This document shows, in pieces, positions 13,791-20,785 of a DNA stretch of 20,785 nt; the stretch's first letter is position 1; each line of letters opens with the position of its first letter. This DNA comes from Clostridiales bacterium UBA1775 (GTDB lineage Bacteria > Bacillota > Clostridia > Monoglobales > Firm-18), in the NCBI GenBank assembly GCA_002314595.1, contig DCGP01000015.1, positions 6,646 through 27,430 of the forward strand, written 5' to 3'. The translations under genes and the position numbers were made by a program. Below the pieces are notes generated by a model. The model had not been told where the DNA came from, did not search any database, and saw only the letters and a program-made list of their open reading frames with translations.

Positions 13791-15119
13791 ATGAGAAGAT
13801 TATTTGCAATTTGGGTAACTAAATTTTTAATATTTGCTGGCAAGATAATAGGCAAAAAGGGCTCATCAACTCCGGGTACGTTTTCGTTAAAAATATGCCC
13901 GGATATTTTGACATACCTTTCTTCTCAAATCAAAAAGGACATTATAGTTGTATGCGGTACCAATGGTAAAACAACTACAAATAATCTTCTTAATTCTATG
14001 ATTTGCGCATCAGGTAATAAGACTGTTTGTAATAATATAGGTGCAAATATGCTACCGGGCGTTGTAACTGCCTTTGTTAATTCTGCAAATATATTTGGCA
14101 AGGTTAATGCAGATTATGCTTGTATTGAAATTGACGAAATTTCGGCTGCAAAGGTTTTTGAACACTTTAAGCCATCGTACATTGTAATTACCAATTTCTT
14201 TCGTGATCAGCTCGACAGATATGGGGAAATAGATATTATTTTAGGCTTTTTAAATAAGGCAGTCAATATGTGCGAAAGGGCAAAATTAGTTGTAAATGGA
14301 GACGACCCTTTGGCAGTAACATTTGCACAAAAATCAGGCAAGGAATTTTATTCCTTTGGTGTTAGTCAAGATGTTGGCATAGCATTGAAAGAAACAAAAG
14401 AAGGAAGATTTTGTATGTTCTGTGGTGAAGAATTGGAATACGATTACTATCATTACAGTCAGCTTGGCAACTATAAATGCAAGAAATGTGGGTTTGTTCG
14501 TCCTAAAATAGATTTTGATGCAATAAATGTTAACCTTGATAATGGCATCTCGTTTGATGTTGCAGACAAGCATTTTAACGTTAAATACAGAGGATTTTAT
14601 AATATTTATAATATTTTGGCAGCATATTCTGTTTCCAAGCTTGTAAATGTAGATGTTAATAATATTGACAATGTGTTAAATGAATACAAGCCACAAATTG
14701 GCAGAATGCAAGAGTTTAACATAAACGGCAAACAGGTAATATTTAACCTTTCTAAAAACCCTGCCGGCTTTAATCAAGCAATTTCTACGGTGTTAGGCGA
14801 TAAAAGAAAGAAAAGTATTGTTACAGTAATAAACGATAGAGGTCAAGATGGCAAGGACATCTCTTGGATTTGGGACGTTGATTTTGAAAGATTTAAAGAT
14901 GTAAATGCTAGTAAATTTTATGCCTCAGGTATTAGGCATAACGATGTAGCAGTTAGGTTTAAATATGCAGAGTTATGCAATTTTGAAGATGTTGAAGGCG
15001 TAAGAGAAGCAATAATAAAAGGCTTACAAGAAGATATTGAAGTGTTATATGTGTTGGTTAATTACACAGCACTATTTTCTACAGAGAATATTTTAAAAGA
15101 TTTGGAGGGCACAAAATGA
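13791..15119 (+). CDS. murT: Lipid II isoglutaminyl synthase subunit MurT
   Basis: The Mur-ligase-like, ATP-using subunit of the MurT/GatD complex, which amidates the alpha-carboxyl of D-Glu in lipid II to D-isoglutamine. At 442 residues it is full length. It has the P-loop GTNGKTTT (56-63), the Mur-type IEIDEISAA and ITNFFRDQLDRYGE, and a four-cysteine zinc ribbon inserted in the middle domain (C208, C211, C230, C233), a hallmark of MurT. The C-terminal DUF1727 domain includes FNLSKNPAGFNQ and INDRGQDGKDISWIWD. The ATG follows AAGGGG. The stop overlaps gatD (ATGA), as usual for this pair. D-iso-Gln formation affects cross-linking and antibiotic tolerance in Gram-positives. Confidence 0.96.
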   Translation: MRRLFAIWVTKFLIFAGKIIGKKGSSTPGTFSLKICPDILTYLSSQIKKDIIVVCGTNGKTTTNNLLNSMICASGNKTVCNNIGANMLPGVVTAFVNSANIFGKVNADYACIEIDEISAAKVFEHFKPSYIVITNFFRDQLDRYGEIDIILGFLNKAVNMCERAKLVVNGDDPLAVTFAQKSGKEFYSFGVSQDVGIALKETKEGRFCMFCGEELEYDYYHYSQLGNYKCKKCGFVRPKIDFDAINVNLDNGISFDVADKHFNVKYRGFYNIYNILAAYSVSKLVNVDVNNIDNVLNEYKPQIGRMQEFNINGKQVIFNLSKNPAGFNQAISTVLGDKRKKSIVTVINDRGQDGKDISWIWDVDFERFKDVNASKFYASGIRHNDVAVRFKYAELCNFEDVEGVREAIIKGLQEDIEVLYVLVNYTALFSTENILKDLEGTK

Positions 15120-15832
15120 AAATTACAATTGCACATTTGTACCCTGAGCTTTTAAATTTATACGGAGACAGAGGTAATATTATCTCATTAAAAAAACGCT
15201 TGGAATGGCGTGGAATTGAGGCAGAGGTTAAGGAATATTCCATTACGGATAATATTGATTTTGAAAATATTGATATTGTTTTTGTTGGAGGAGGCTCTGA
15301 CAGAGAACAGCTTTTAGTTTGTAACAGACTAAAAGAAATAAAAGATGATTTTGCAAAATATGTTGAAAACAATGGAGTAGTTGTTGCAATTTGTGGTGGG
15401 TATCAGTTGCTTGGCCATTATTACAAAATGCAAGATGAAACAATTGAAGGACTTGACATTTTAAATATTTATACCGAAAGTGGGAAGGGCAGACTTATTA
15501 GCAATGTTGTTGTTAAAAGTGATTTTTTAGACAGACCTATTGTAGGCTTTGAAAACCATGGTGGCCGTACATATATTGGTAGTCATAAACCACTTGGTAA
15601 GGCAATTTATGGTAATGGTAATAATGGCAGAGATGGATTTGAAGGTGTGGTATATAAAAATGTAATCGGCACATATCTACATGGCCCACTACTACCTAAA
15701 AATCCACATTTGTGTGATTATATAATAGAAAAAGCCTTACAAAACAAAGATGAGAACTTTATTTTGCAAAGCTTAGATGATGAAATTGAAATGAATGCAA
15801 ATGAATATGTTGTTAATCGTTTTCACGATTAA
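15116..15832 (+). CDS. gatD: Lipid II isoglutaminyl synthase glutaminase subunit GatD
   Basis: The glutaminase partner of MurT. At 238 residues it is a class I amidotransferase-like (CobB/CobQ type) protein. Visible sites are LYGDRGNI near the N-terminus, VFVGGGSDREQ, the nucleophile C93 in AICGGYQLLG, GFENHGGRT, and the catalytic H189 in GTYLHGPLLPKNP. The C93/H189 pair corresponds to C94/H189 of the S. aureus enzyme. The third member is missing in the family and is thought to be supplied by MurT. The start overlaps the murT stop. The 3' end overlaps by 20 nt the end of the convergent DUF6062 gene, and there is no visible terminator. Confidence 0.97.
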   Translation: MKITIAHLYPELLNLYGDRGNIISLKKRLEWRGIEAEVKEYSITDNIDFENIDIVFVGGGSDREQLLVCNRLKEIKDDFAKYVENNGVVVAICGGYQLLGHYYKMQDETIEGLDILNIYTESGKGRLISNVVVKSDFLDRPIVGFENHGGRTYIGSHKPLGKAIYGNGNNGRDGFEGVVYKNVIGTYLHGPLLPKNPHLCDYIIEKALQNKDENFILQSLDDEIEMNANEYVVNRFHD

Positions 15833-16544
15833 GCCCTGAAAGGTTTTTGATACAACGGCGAATAGAGTTTTTTACCTGTGGTGTTGCGTTTTTATCACTA
15901 TTGTGGTCAAACAACTTTACAAAAGCACAAACATCATCATACATATTGTTTTGTGCTTTAATTTGCATATTTAATATTGTATTATAAAACTCTTCAAAAT
16001 TCTTTTCGTTTAATTCCTTTATTGCAAATTTTAAAAGCATAGAAAAATGAGGTAAGCAAAAACCTTTTTTAGAACTGAATTTTGCTTTAAAATCATTTTC
16101 TTTATTCCAAATATATATTAAATTTTCAAGGTATCTTGACATAATCGAATTTATCTTTTCACAAATAATGCAAGTATCTTGCAGGTTGTTAATAAAATCA
16201 ATTATACTTTGGGCAGATTCCTTTTTGCTTAATTTGTGAAAGACGCTTTTTTTCGGTGCAGAAACATCAGCTTTTTTAAAAATCTTGTTGTTTTGCAACT
16301 GTAAATGAGTTTGCAAAATTAGTGAAGCAGGAAGTGCTTGACAGTTATCAATTATCTTATTATAATGACTTTTGCAAAAGCCTTTTTCGTTAGAAATTAT
16401 GCGAAAGTCAGGCTCCATCATTGCAGGGCCTTGAACGTACTCAATTTGTTCTTTTTCAAGGCGTTCTTGAATTAAACATAATGGGCAACTGCAATCTTGG
16501 TCAAAAGCTTCGTTTATTGGGATTGTATATATAGTTTCTTTCAT
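15813..16544 (-). CDS. DUF6062 family protein with duplicated CxxC...FCxxH motif
   Basis: A soluble 243-residue protein that I recognise as DUF6062, a family with no function known to me. It contains two similar units. Unit 1 has CPLC (C20, C23) and GFCKSH (C57, H60); unit 2 has CIIC (C125, C128) and GFCLPH (C163, H166). The CxxC-to-CxxH gaps are 34 and 35 residues. Each unit offers three Cys and one His, a plausible zinc or iron-sulfur ligand set. The conserved GPAMMEPDFRI segment lies in unit 1. No signal peptide or membrane span is visible. The ATG at 16544 is preceded by AGGAGAG and by its own promoter. It is transcribed against gatD and overlaps it by 20 nt. Confidence 0.8.
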   Translation of the reverse strand: MKETIYTIPINEAFDQDCSCPLCLIQERLEKEQIEYVQGPAMMEPDFRIISNEKGFCKSHYNKIIDNCQALPASLILQTHLQLQNNKIFKKADVSAPKKSVFHKLSKKESAQSIIDFINNLQDTCIICEKINSIMSRYLENLIYIWNKENDFKAKFSSKKGFCLPHFSMLLKFAIKELNEKNFEEFYNTILNMQIKAQNNMYDDVCAFVKLFDHNSDKNATPQVKNSIRRCIKNLSGLNREND

Positions 16545-16572
16545 TTAAACTCTCCTAAAATCAATTTAGTTT

Positions 16573-16601
16573 AGTATAACATAATTTATTTAAAAAGTAA
16601 A
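16573..16601 (-). promoter_or_regulatory. Putative promoter of the DUF6062 gene
   Basis: On the minus strand, TTTACT (16601-16596), a 17-nt spacer and TATACT (16578-16573) preceded by TGT (extended -10). The leader of about 20 nt contains AGGAGAG. The adjacent glycosylase gene runs the other way, and no equally good plus-strand promoter is seen in this 72-nt gap. Confidence 0.55.
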
Positions 16602-16616
16602 TGAAAAGGTGATATT

Positions 16617-17432
16617 TTGAAAATTTCAAAAGCAGATTTTGATTTAATACATACATTTGAATGTGGGCAATGTTTTAGATGGAACCAAAGCCAAGACGGT
16701 AGCTATATTGGTGTGATAAAGGGTCAAGTTATTCTAATTAAACAACAAAAGGATAACTTTGTTGCATACTGTAAAAATGAAGATGCTTTAAAAGAATATT
16801 TGGATTTAAACAGAGATTATTCTAAACTAAAAAGTATAATATCGTCTCTTGATGATATTTTGCCAAGAGCAGTGGAAAGTGGCTATGGTATACGCATATT
16901 AAAGCAAGACCCTTGGGAAACATTGGTTTCGTTTATTATTTCTTCAAATAACAACATACCAAGAATTAAAAAAATAATAGAAAAGTTATGCCAAGAATAT
17001 GGGAACAAAATAGATTATAATGGCGAAAGGTACTATTCATTTCCGTCAGCAGATATTATTTCAAAATTATCTTTAGAGGATATTGATATTATAAAAAGTG
17101 GATTTAGAGGCAAATATATTTTAGATGCAGCCAACAAAGTTAATAGTGGTGAAATAGATTTAGATATTGTTTATAATCTGGATACACCAACTGCAAGGGA
17201 ATATTTAAAGCAGATTAAAGGAGTGGGCAACAAGGTTGCAGACTGCATACTTTTATTTGCTTATCAAAAGTTTGATGTTTTTCCAAAAGATGTATGGATT
17301 AAAAAGGTGCTAAATGAGCTGTATGCCGTAGATGAAAAGGATTTTGACGTATTTGTGCAGGAACATTTTGGCGATGTTGCAGGGTTTGCACAACAATATT
17401 TGTTCTATTATATGAGAGGTAAGCAATTGTAA
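16617..17432 (+). CDS. ogg: 8-oxoguanine DNA glycosylase/AP lyase (OGG family)
   Basis: A 271-residue base-excision repair enzyme that removes 8-oxoguanine opposite cytosine and cleaves the abasic site. The N-terminal OGG-type domain starts with FECGQCFRWN. The HhH-GPD core (about 95-270) has WETLVSFIISSNNNIPRI, the hairpin IKGVGNKVADC with the predicted Schiff-base lysine K206, and FPKDVW with catalytic D225, equivalent to human OGG1 K249 and D268. The start is a TTG at 16617 with AAAGGTGAT directly upstream; the sequence begins MKISKADFDL. It stands alone between a divergent gene and the glmU promoter. The match to Clostridial OGG rather than MutY or Nth is supported by the N-terminal domain and by the absence of a C-terminal iron-sulfur cluster. 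Confidence 0.92.
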   Translation: MKISKADFDLIHTFECGQCFRWNQSQDGSYIGVIKGQVILIKQQKDNFVAYCKNEDALKEYLDLNRDYSKLKSIISSLDDILPRAVESGYGIRILKQDPWETLVSFIISSNNNIPRIKKIIEKLCQEYGNKIDYNGERYYSFPSADIISKLSLEDIDIIKSGFRGKYILDAANKVNSGEIDLDIVYNLDTPTAREYLKQIKGVGNKVADCILLFAYQKFDVFPKDVWIKKVLNELYAVDEKDFDVFVQEHFGDVAGFAQQYLFYYMRGKQL

Positions 17433-17510
17433 TAATAATTTATCAATATTAACTATATATGTTTACATAATATCGTTATTTATGCCTAAAATTACGATTT
17501 TAAATTTTTG

Positions 17511-17540
17511 ATAGATTTTTGTCATAATCTATGATATAAT
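17511..17540 (+). promoter_or_regulatory. Promoter of glmU-prs-pth with overlapping inverted repeat
   Basis: A perfect TATAAT (17535-17540) preceded by TGA forms an extended -10. The position 17 nt upstream holds TAGATT (17512-17517), a weak -35. That region is covered by the inverted repeat ATAGATT (17511-17517) with AATCTAT (17526-17532), which could be an operator. An alternative pairing is TTGTCA (17519-17524) with TATTTA (17542-17547). The rest of the 154-nt gap after the glycosylase gene shows no terminator and no gene. Confidence 0.55.
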
Positions 17541-17586
17541 ATATTTAGGGTAATTATATATTTTTATAAAAGAAAAGAGGACTATT

Positions 17587-18954
17587 ATGTATAATGCAGT
17601 TATTCTTGCAGCCGGAGAAGGCAAAAGAATGAAATCTTCAAAATCAAAGGTGTTACACGAAGTAATATTTAAACCTTTGGTTAAATGGGTAATTGAAGCA
17701 ACAGCAGACGCAGAAGAAAAGATTGTTGTTGTAGGTCATTGTGCAGACCAGGTAATGGAAGCGCTTGGGGATACAGTAAAGTTTGTAGAACAAAAGGAGC
17801 GTTTGGGAACAGGACACGCTGTTATGCAAGCAAGAAAATTCTTTGAAAATTATGATGGAGATGTTGCTGTTTTAACAGGAGATACTCCACTAATTACAAA
17901 GGAAACTATTGATTTGGCTTATGAATTTCACAAAAAAGAGGGGAATTCTGCAACAGTTTTAACAGCTAAAATTGATAATCCCTTCGGATATGGCAGAATT
18001 ATCAGAGATGTTAAGGGAAATGTTCAAAAAATTGTTGAACAAAAAGATGCAAATGATGAAGAAAGAGCAGTTAATGAAATAAATTCCGGTATGTTCTTCT
18101 TTAATGCAAAGGATTTGGCAAAAACACTTGATATGCTTAAAAATGATAATGCACAAGGTGAGTATTACCTTACAGATACGTTGGAAATCTTGATTTCAGG
18201 CGGTAAAAAGGTAGGTGCATTTGTAGTAGAGGATTCTGACGAAATTTTAGGTATTAACGACAGAGTTCAGCTTGCAGAGGCACAAAAGATTTTGCAAAGC
18301 AGAATCGTTAAAAAGCACCTTTTAAACGGTGTAACATTTGTTTCACCCGAAACTTGTTATATTTCAAGTGAAACTGTTATCGGCAATGATACAATTATTA
18401 TGCCCGGCACAATTATTAAAGGCAATACAGAAATTGGCTCAAATTGTGTAATTGGTCCAAACACTCAAATTACAGACTCAAAAATTGCAGACTATGTTGA
18501 AATGAATAGTTCTGTTATGCTTGAAAGTTTTGTTGATGAACATACAAAGGTTGGCCCGTTTGCATACATTAGACCAAATTGTAAAATTGGTAAAAATATT
18601 AAAATTGGCGATTTTGTTGAAATTAAAAATGCAACTATTGATGACGGAACAAAGGTTTCACATCTTACATATGTTGGGGACGCAGACGTTGGTAAAAAAG
18701 TTAACTTCGGTTGTGGCACAGTTTTGGTAAACTACGACGGCAAAAAGAAATTCCGTTCAACAATCGGTGATGATGTGTTTATTGGTTGTAATACAAACCT
18801 TGTTTCACCGGTAACGGTTGAGGACAATTCATTTATTGCAGCAGGCTCAACAATTACAGACAACATTCCTAAGGACTCACTTGCTATTGCAAGAGCAAGA
18901 CAAGTTGTTAAGCCGGAATGGAAGAAGAAGAGAGATTTAAATTATAAAAAATAA
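17587..18954 (+). CDS. glmU: Bifunctional GlcN-1-P acetyltransferase / GlcNAc-1-P uridyltransferase
   Basis: Makes UDP-GlcNAc, the precursor of peptidoglycan and other envelope polymers, in two steps. At 455 residues it is full length. The N-terminal uridyltransferase domain (about 1-228) has LAAGEGKRMKSSKSKVLH, EQKERLGTGHAV and LTGDTPL. The C-terminal left-handed beta-helix (about 250-455) shows imperfect hexapeptide repeats. Its acetyltransferase residues R329, K347, H359 and Y362 fall in AYIRPN, VEIKNAT and VSHLTYVGDA, followed by NYDGKKK. An AGAGGA box precedes the ATG. It is first in glmU-prs-pth, an order close to the Bacillus one, where ctc lies between prs and pth; no ctc is present here. 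Confidence 0.98.
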   Translation: MYNAVILAAGEGKRMKSSKSKVLHEVIFKPLVKWVIEATADAEEKIVVVGHCADQVMEALGDTVKFVEQKERLGTGHAVMQARKFFENYDGDVAVLTGDTPLITKETIDLAYEFHKKEGNSATVLTAKIDNPFGYGRIIRDVKGNVQKIVEQKDANDEERAVNEINSGMFFFNAKDLAKTLDMLKNDNAQGEYYLTDTLEILISGGKKVGAFVVEDSDEILGINDRVQLAEAQKILQSRIVKKHLLNGVTFVSPETCYISSETVIGNDTIIMPGTIIKGNTEIGSNCVIGPNTQITDSKIADYVEMNSSVMLESFVDEHTKVGPFAYIRPNCKIGKNIKIGDFVEIKNATIDDGTKVSHLTYVGDADVGKKVNFGCGTVLVNYDGKKKFRSTIGDDVFIGCNTNLVSPVTVEDNSFIAAGSTITDNIPKDSLAIARARQVVKPEWKKKRDLNYKK

Positions 18955-18980
18955 AATAATATAAATGGAGGATTTTTAAA

Positions 18981-19937
18981 GTGATTACACACGGAAAGAA
19001 CATCAAAGTATTTTCAGCTAATGCAAACATTTCATTGGCGAAAGCAATTGCAAAGGATTTGGGCGTAGAATTGGGCGATGCACAAGTGCTTAATTTTAGC
19101 GATGGTGAAATCGGCGTAAACATTAACGAAACAGTCAGAGGTCAAGATGTATTTATTGTTCAATCAACATCTTACCCTGTAAATGACCATCTTATGGAGC
19201 TTTTAATTCTAATTGATGCTTGCAAAAGGGCTTCAGCAGGTAGAATTACAGCTGTAATGCCATACTATGGTTATGCAAGACAAGACAGAAAAGCAAAGGC
19301 AAGAGACCCGATTTCAGCTAAATTGGTTGCAGACCTTATTGCAAAAGCCGGCGCAGACAGAGTTTTAACAATGGACTTACACGCACCCCAAATTCAAGGA
19401 TTTTTTGATATTCCTGTTGACCATCTTTTAGGTGTACCACTTTTAGCACCATATTTTAACGATAAATTCAAAGGTAAAAAGGACGATGTTGTTGTTGTAT
19501 CTCCTGACCTTGGCAGTGTTACAAGAGCAAGAAATTTTGCTACACGTATTGATGCTCCAATCGCTATTGTAGATAAAAGACGTCCAAAGGCTAATGTTTG
19601 TGAAGTTATGAATATCATTGGTGATATTAAGGACAAAACCTGCATTATCGTTGATGATATGGTTGACACAGCAGGAACATTATGCAACGGTGCAAAGGCA
19701 CTTAAAGAAAGAGGAGCAAAGGAAGTTTACGCTTGTGCAACTCACGGTGTTCTTTCAGGCCCTGCAATTGAAAGAATTCAAAATTCAGTTATTGACGAAT
19801 TAGTTTTGTTAGATACAATTGCACAACCTGAAGAAAAGAAAATTGATAAAATCAAAATTCTTAATGTTGATGAGGTATTTGCTGAAGCAATCAAGAGAAT
19901 TTATGATGACGCATCAATGAGTGAAATCTTTAAATAA
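18981..19937 (+). CDS. prs: Ribose-phosphate pyrophosphokinase (PRPP synthetase)
   Basis: Transfers pyrophosphate from ATP to ribose 5-phosphate, supplying PRPP for purines, pyrimidines, NAD, histidine and tryptophan. At 318 residues it is the class I bacterial size. Motifs are FSDGEIGVNINE, PYYGYARQDRK (ATP-binding flexible loop), the metal/substrate segment TMDLHAPQIQGFFDIPVDHL, VVSPDLGSVTRA and the PRPP-binding loop CIIVDDMVDTAGTL (about 221-234). The GTG start at 18981 follows GGAGG. The gap from glmU is 26 nt with no promoter or terminator, so it is co-transcribed. The pth ATG follows its stop by one base. Confidence 0.98.
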   Translation: MITHGKNIKVFSANANISLAKAIAKDLGVELGDAQVLNFSDGEIGVNINETVRGQDVFIVQSTSYPVNDHLMELLILIDACKRASAGRITAVMPYYGYARQDRKAKARDPISAKLVADLIAKAGADRVLTMDLHAPQIQGFFDIPVDHLLGVPLLAPYFNDKFKGKKDDVVVVSPDLGSVTRARNFATRIDAPIAIVDKRRPKANVCEVMNIIGDIKDKTCIIVDDMVDTAGTLCNGAKALKERGAKEVYACATHGVLSGPAIERIQNSVIDELVLLDTIAQPEEKKIDKIKILNVDEVFAEAIKRIYDDASMSEIFK

Positions 19938-19938
19938 A

Positions 19939-20496
19939 ATGGATAAGTATTTAATAGTAGGGCTTGGCAATCCTGATAGGAAGTATGTAAATACAAGACA
20001 TAATGTTGGCTTTGAAATGCTTGATACACTTGCTTCATATTATAATATTAAGGTTAATAAGGCAAAGTGCAAGGCTGTAATCGGAGAGGGTAAAATCAAT
20101 GGCACCTCGGTTGTTTTGGCAAAGCCTCAAACATATATGAACCTTTCAGGTGAAAGTGTTAGAGAACTATGTAATTACTTTAAAATATTACCTCAAAATG
20201 TAATAGTAATGTATGATGATATTTCGTTAGATGTTGGTAAAATTCGCATTCGTCAAAAAGGCAGTGCAGGAGGTCATAACGGAATGAAAAATATTATTTA
20301 TCATCTTCAAACAGAAGAATTTCCTCGTGTTCGTTTTGGCATTGGTGAGCCAACATTCGACCTTGTGGATTACGTTCTTTCAAAGTTTAGCAAAGATGAA
20401 ACAAAACTACTTATTGAAAGTGCAAAATGTGTACCGGATATTATCAGTTTAATTATCAAAAATGATATTTCAAAGGCAATGACTTTGTATAATTAA
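19939..20496 (+). CDS. pth: Peptidyl-tRNA hydrolase
   Basis: Releases tRNA from prematurely dropped peptidyl-tRNAs. At 185 residues it is the bacterial Pth size. Visible sites are VGLGNP with N11, TRHNVGFE with the catalytic H21, TYMNLSG with N68, YDDISLDVGKIRI with D93, and GSAGGHNGMKNI with N114. All correspond to the E. coli active site. The preferred start at 19939 is one base after the prs stop (TAA-A-ATG). No Shine-Dalgarno sequence is properly spaced there, so translation probably depends on reinitiation after prs. An in-frame GTG at 19921 would add six residues inside prs and also lacks a convincing site. Confidence 0.96.
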   Translation: MDKYLIVGLGNPDRKYVNTRHNVGFEMLDTLASYYNIKVNKAKCKAVIGEGKINGTSVVLAKPQTYMNLSGESVRELCNYFKILPQNVIVMYDDISLDVGKIRIRQKGSAGGHNGMKNIIYHLQTEEFPRVRFGIGEPTFDLVDYVLSKFSKDETKLLIESAKCVPDIISLIIKNDISKAMTLYN

Positions 20497-20528
20497 TTTA
20501 TTGGGGTATTGGAAAATACCCCAATAAA
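20497..20528 (+). terminator. Intrinsic terminator after pth
   Basis: TTTATTGGGGTATT (20497-20510) pairs perfectly with AATACCCCAATAAA (20515-20528) around a GGAA tetraloop. This 14-bp stem starts at the base after the pth stop. The downstream sequence is T-rich but begins with a run of A, so termination could work in both directions. It closes glmU-prs-pth. Confidence 0.85.
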
Positions 20529-20555
20529 AAATTATTATTATTTTTATAAAAACTA

Positions 20556-20584
20556 TTGACAAGAATAATGTTTTGTGATAAAAT
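20556..20584 (+). promoter_or_regulatory. sigma-A promoter of tRNA-Ser
   Basis: A consensus TTGACA (20556-20561), a 17-nt spacer and TAAAAT (20579-20584). Transcription would start near 20591, about 9 nt before the mature tRNA 5' end. Confidence 0.85.
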
Positions 20585-20599
20585 ATTTCTTGTTGACAC

Positions 20600-20689
20600 G
20601 GAGAGGTGTCTGAGTGGTTTAAAGAGCTGGTCTTGAAAACCAGTGACGTTTCACGACGTCCGGGGGTTCGAATCCGCCCCTCTCCTCCA
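20600..20689 (+). tRNA. tRNA-Ser (anticodon UGA)
   Basis: A class II tRNA of 90 nt including an encoded CCA (20687-20689). The acceptor stem GGAGAGG (20600-20606) pairs with CCTCTCC (20679-20685). The D stem is TCT with AGA, and the anticodon stem is CTGGT with ACCAG (20627-20631, 20639-20643). The loop CTTGAAA places TGA at 20634-20636. The long variable arm GACGT (20645-20649) with ACGTC (20656-20660) is typical of Ser. Two oddities: the T stem GGGGG (20662-20666) with CCGCC (20674-20678) has a G-G mismatch at pair 51-63, and the discriminator base is T rather than the usual G. Confidence 0.96.
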
Positions 20690-20691
20690 AT

Positions 20692-20727
20692 TTAAAAACT
20701 TCGAGGATTTTTCTTCGAAGTTTTTAA
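20692..20727 (+). terminator. Intrinsic terminator after tRNA-Ser
   Basis: TTAAAAACTTCGA (20692-20704) pairs perfectly with TCGAAGTTTTTAA (20715-20727) around a 10-nt loop. The T-run is inside the right arm, as in many bidirectional terminators. It begins 2 nt after the CCA end. Confidence 0.85.
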
Positions 20728-20761
20728 TATAAAATACAATATTTTAATTAAATTCGTCTGT

Positions 20762-20785
20762 GGAGAAGTACTCAAGTTGGCCGAA
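20762..20785 (+). tRNA. 5' part of a second tRNA, probably tRNA-Ser, cut by window edge
   Basis: The last 24 nt (GGAGAAGTACTCAAGTTGGC and onward) read as an acceptor 5' strand GGAGAAG, T8-A9, and a D arm CTC-AAG-TTGG-CCGAA. This resembles the start of bacterial tRNA-Ser(GCU) genes. The anticodon and variable arm lie beyond the window, so the identity is inferred from the 5' end only. Confidence 0.7.

Noticed and set aside
17433..17510. Possible terminator after the glycosylase gene
   Set aside because: Only weak A/T pairing (AAAAT with ATTTT) is present, with no GC stem.

Overview
The window reads as chromosomal housekeeping DNA from a low-GC, Gram-positive-type anaerobe, most likely an uncultured-type member of the Clostridia. 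The basis is strong AT bias, AT-rich codon use, GGAGG-type ribosome binding sites, frequent TTG/GTG starts, and Firmicute/Clostridia families (IreB, MurT/GatD, DUF4330, DUF6062, and the glmU-prs-pth order). TGA acts as a stop, so the code is standard. I see no phage, transposase gene or CRISPR array.

Layout. (1) 1-4295: the distal part of a histidine operon, hisC (5' end cut by the window edge)-hisB-hisH-hisA-hisF-hisIE, with every junction overlapping or within 2 nt. (2) 4292-4732: tadA on the minus strand, tail to tail with hisIE; its apparent promoter would make a leaderless mRNA. (3) 4821-8446: pheS and pheT behind a strong extended -10 promoter, separated by a structured insert bounded by a near-identical 27-nt direct repeat of the pheT start region. 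(4) 8511-15832: a long colinear run, ireB, murJ, an O-antigen ligase/polymerase-type membrane protein, a GT4 glycosyltransferase, two tandem DUF4330 membrane proteins, murT and gatD. This looks like a cell-envelope polymer cluster joined to peptidoglycan lipid II amidation. (5) 15813-16544: a minus-strand DUF6062 protein with a duplicated CxxC...FCxxH motif. (6) 16617-17432: an OGG-type 8-oxoguanine glycosylase. (7) 17535-20527: glmU-prs-pth with its own promoter and a strong terminator. (8) 20556-20785: a tRNA-Ser(UGA) with its own promoter and terminator, then the first 24 nt of a second tRNA, probably also Ser.

How the genes work together. The his genes cover the pathway from PR-ATP hydrolysis to imidazole acetol phosphate transamination. 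Prs at the other end of the window makes PRPP, the starting substrate of that pathway. GlmU makes UDP-GlcNAc for lipid II. MurJ-family flipping, MurT/GatD amidation and the ligase/GT4/DUF4330 set all act on undecaprenyl-linked envelope precursors, and IreB is the known small partner of the PASTA-kinase pathway that monitors such precursors. PheST, TadA, Pth and the tRNAs serve translation.

Most of the window is ordinary. The items most worth a second look are the pheS-pheT insert with its decoy start, the possible leaderless tadA, the duplicated metal-binding motif in the DUF6062 protein, the ireB-to-gatD envelope run, and the T-stem mismatch in the tRNA-Ser.
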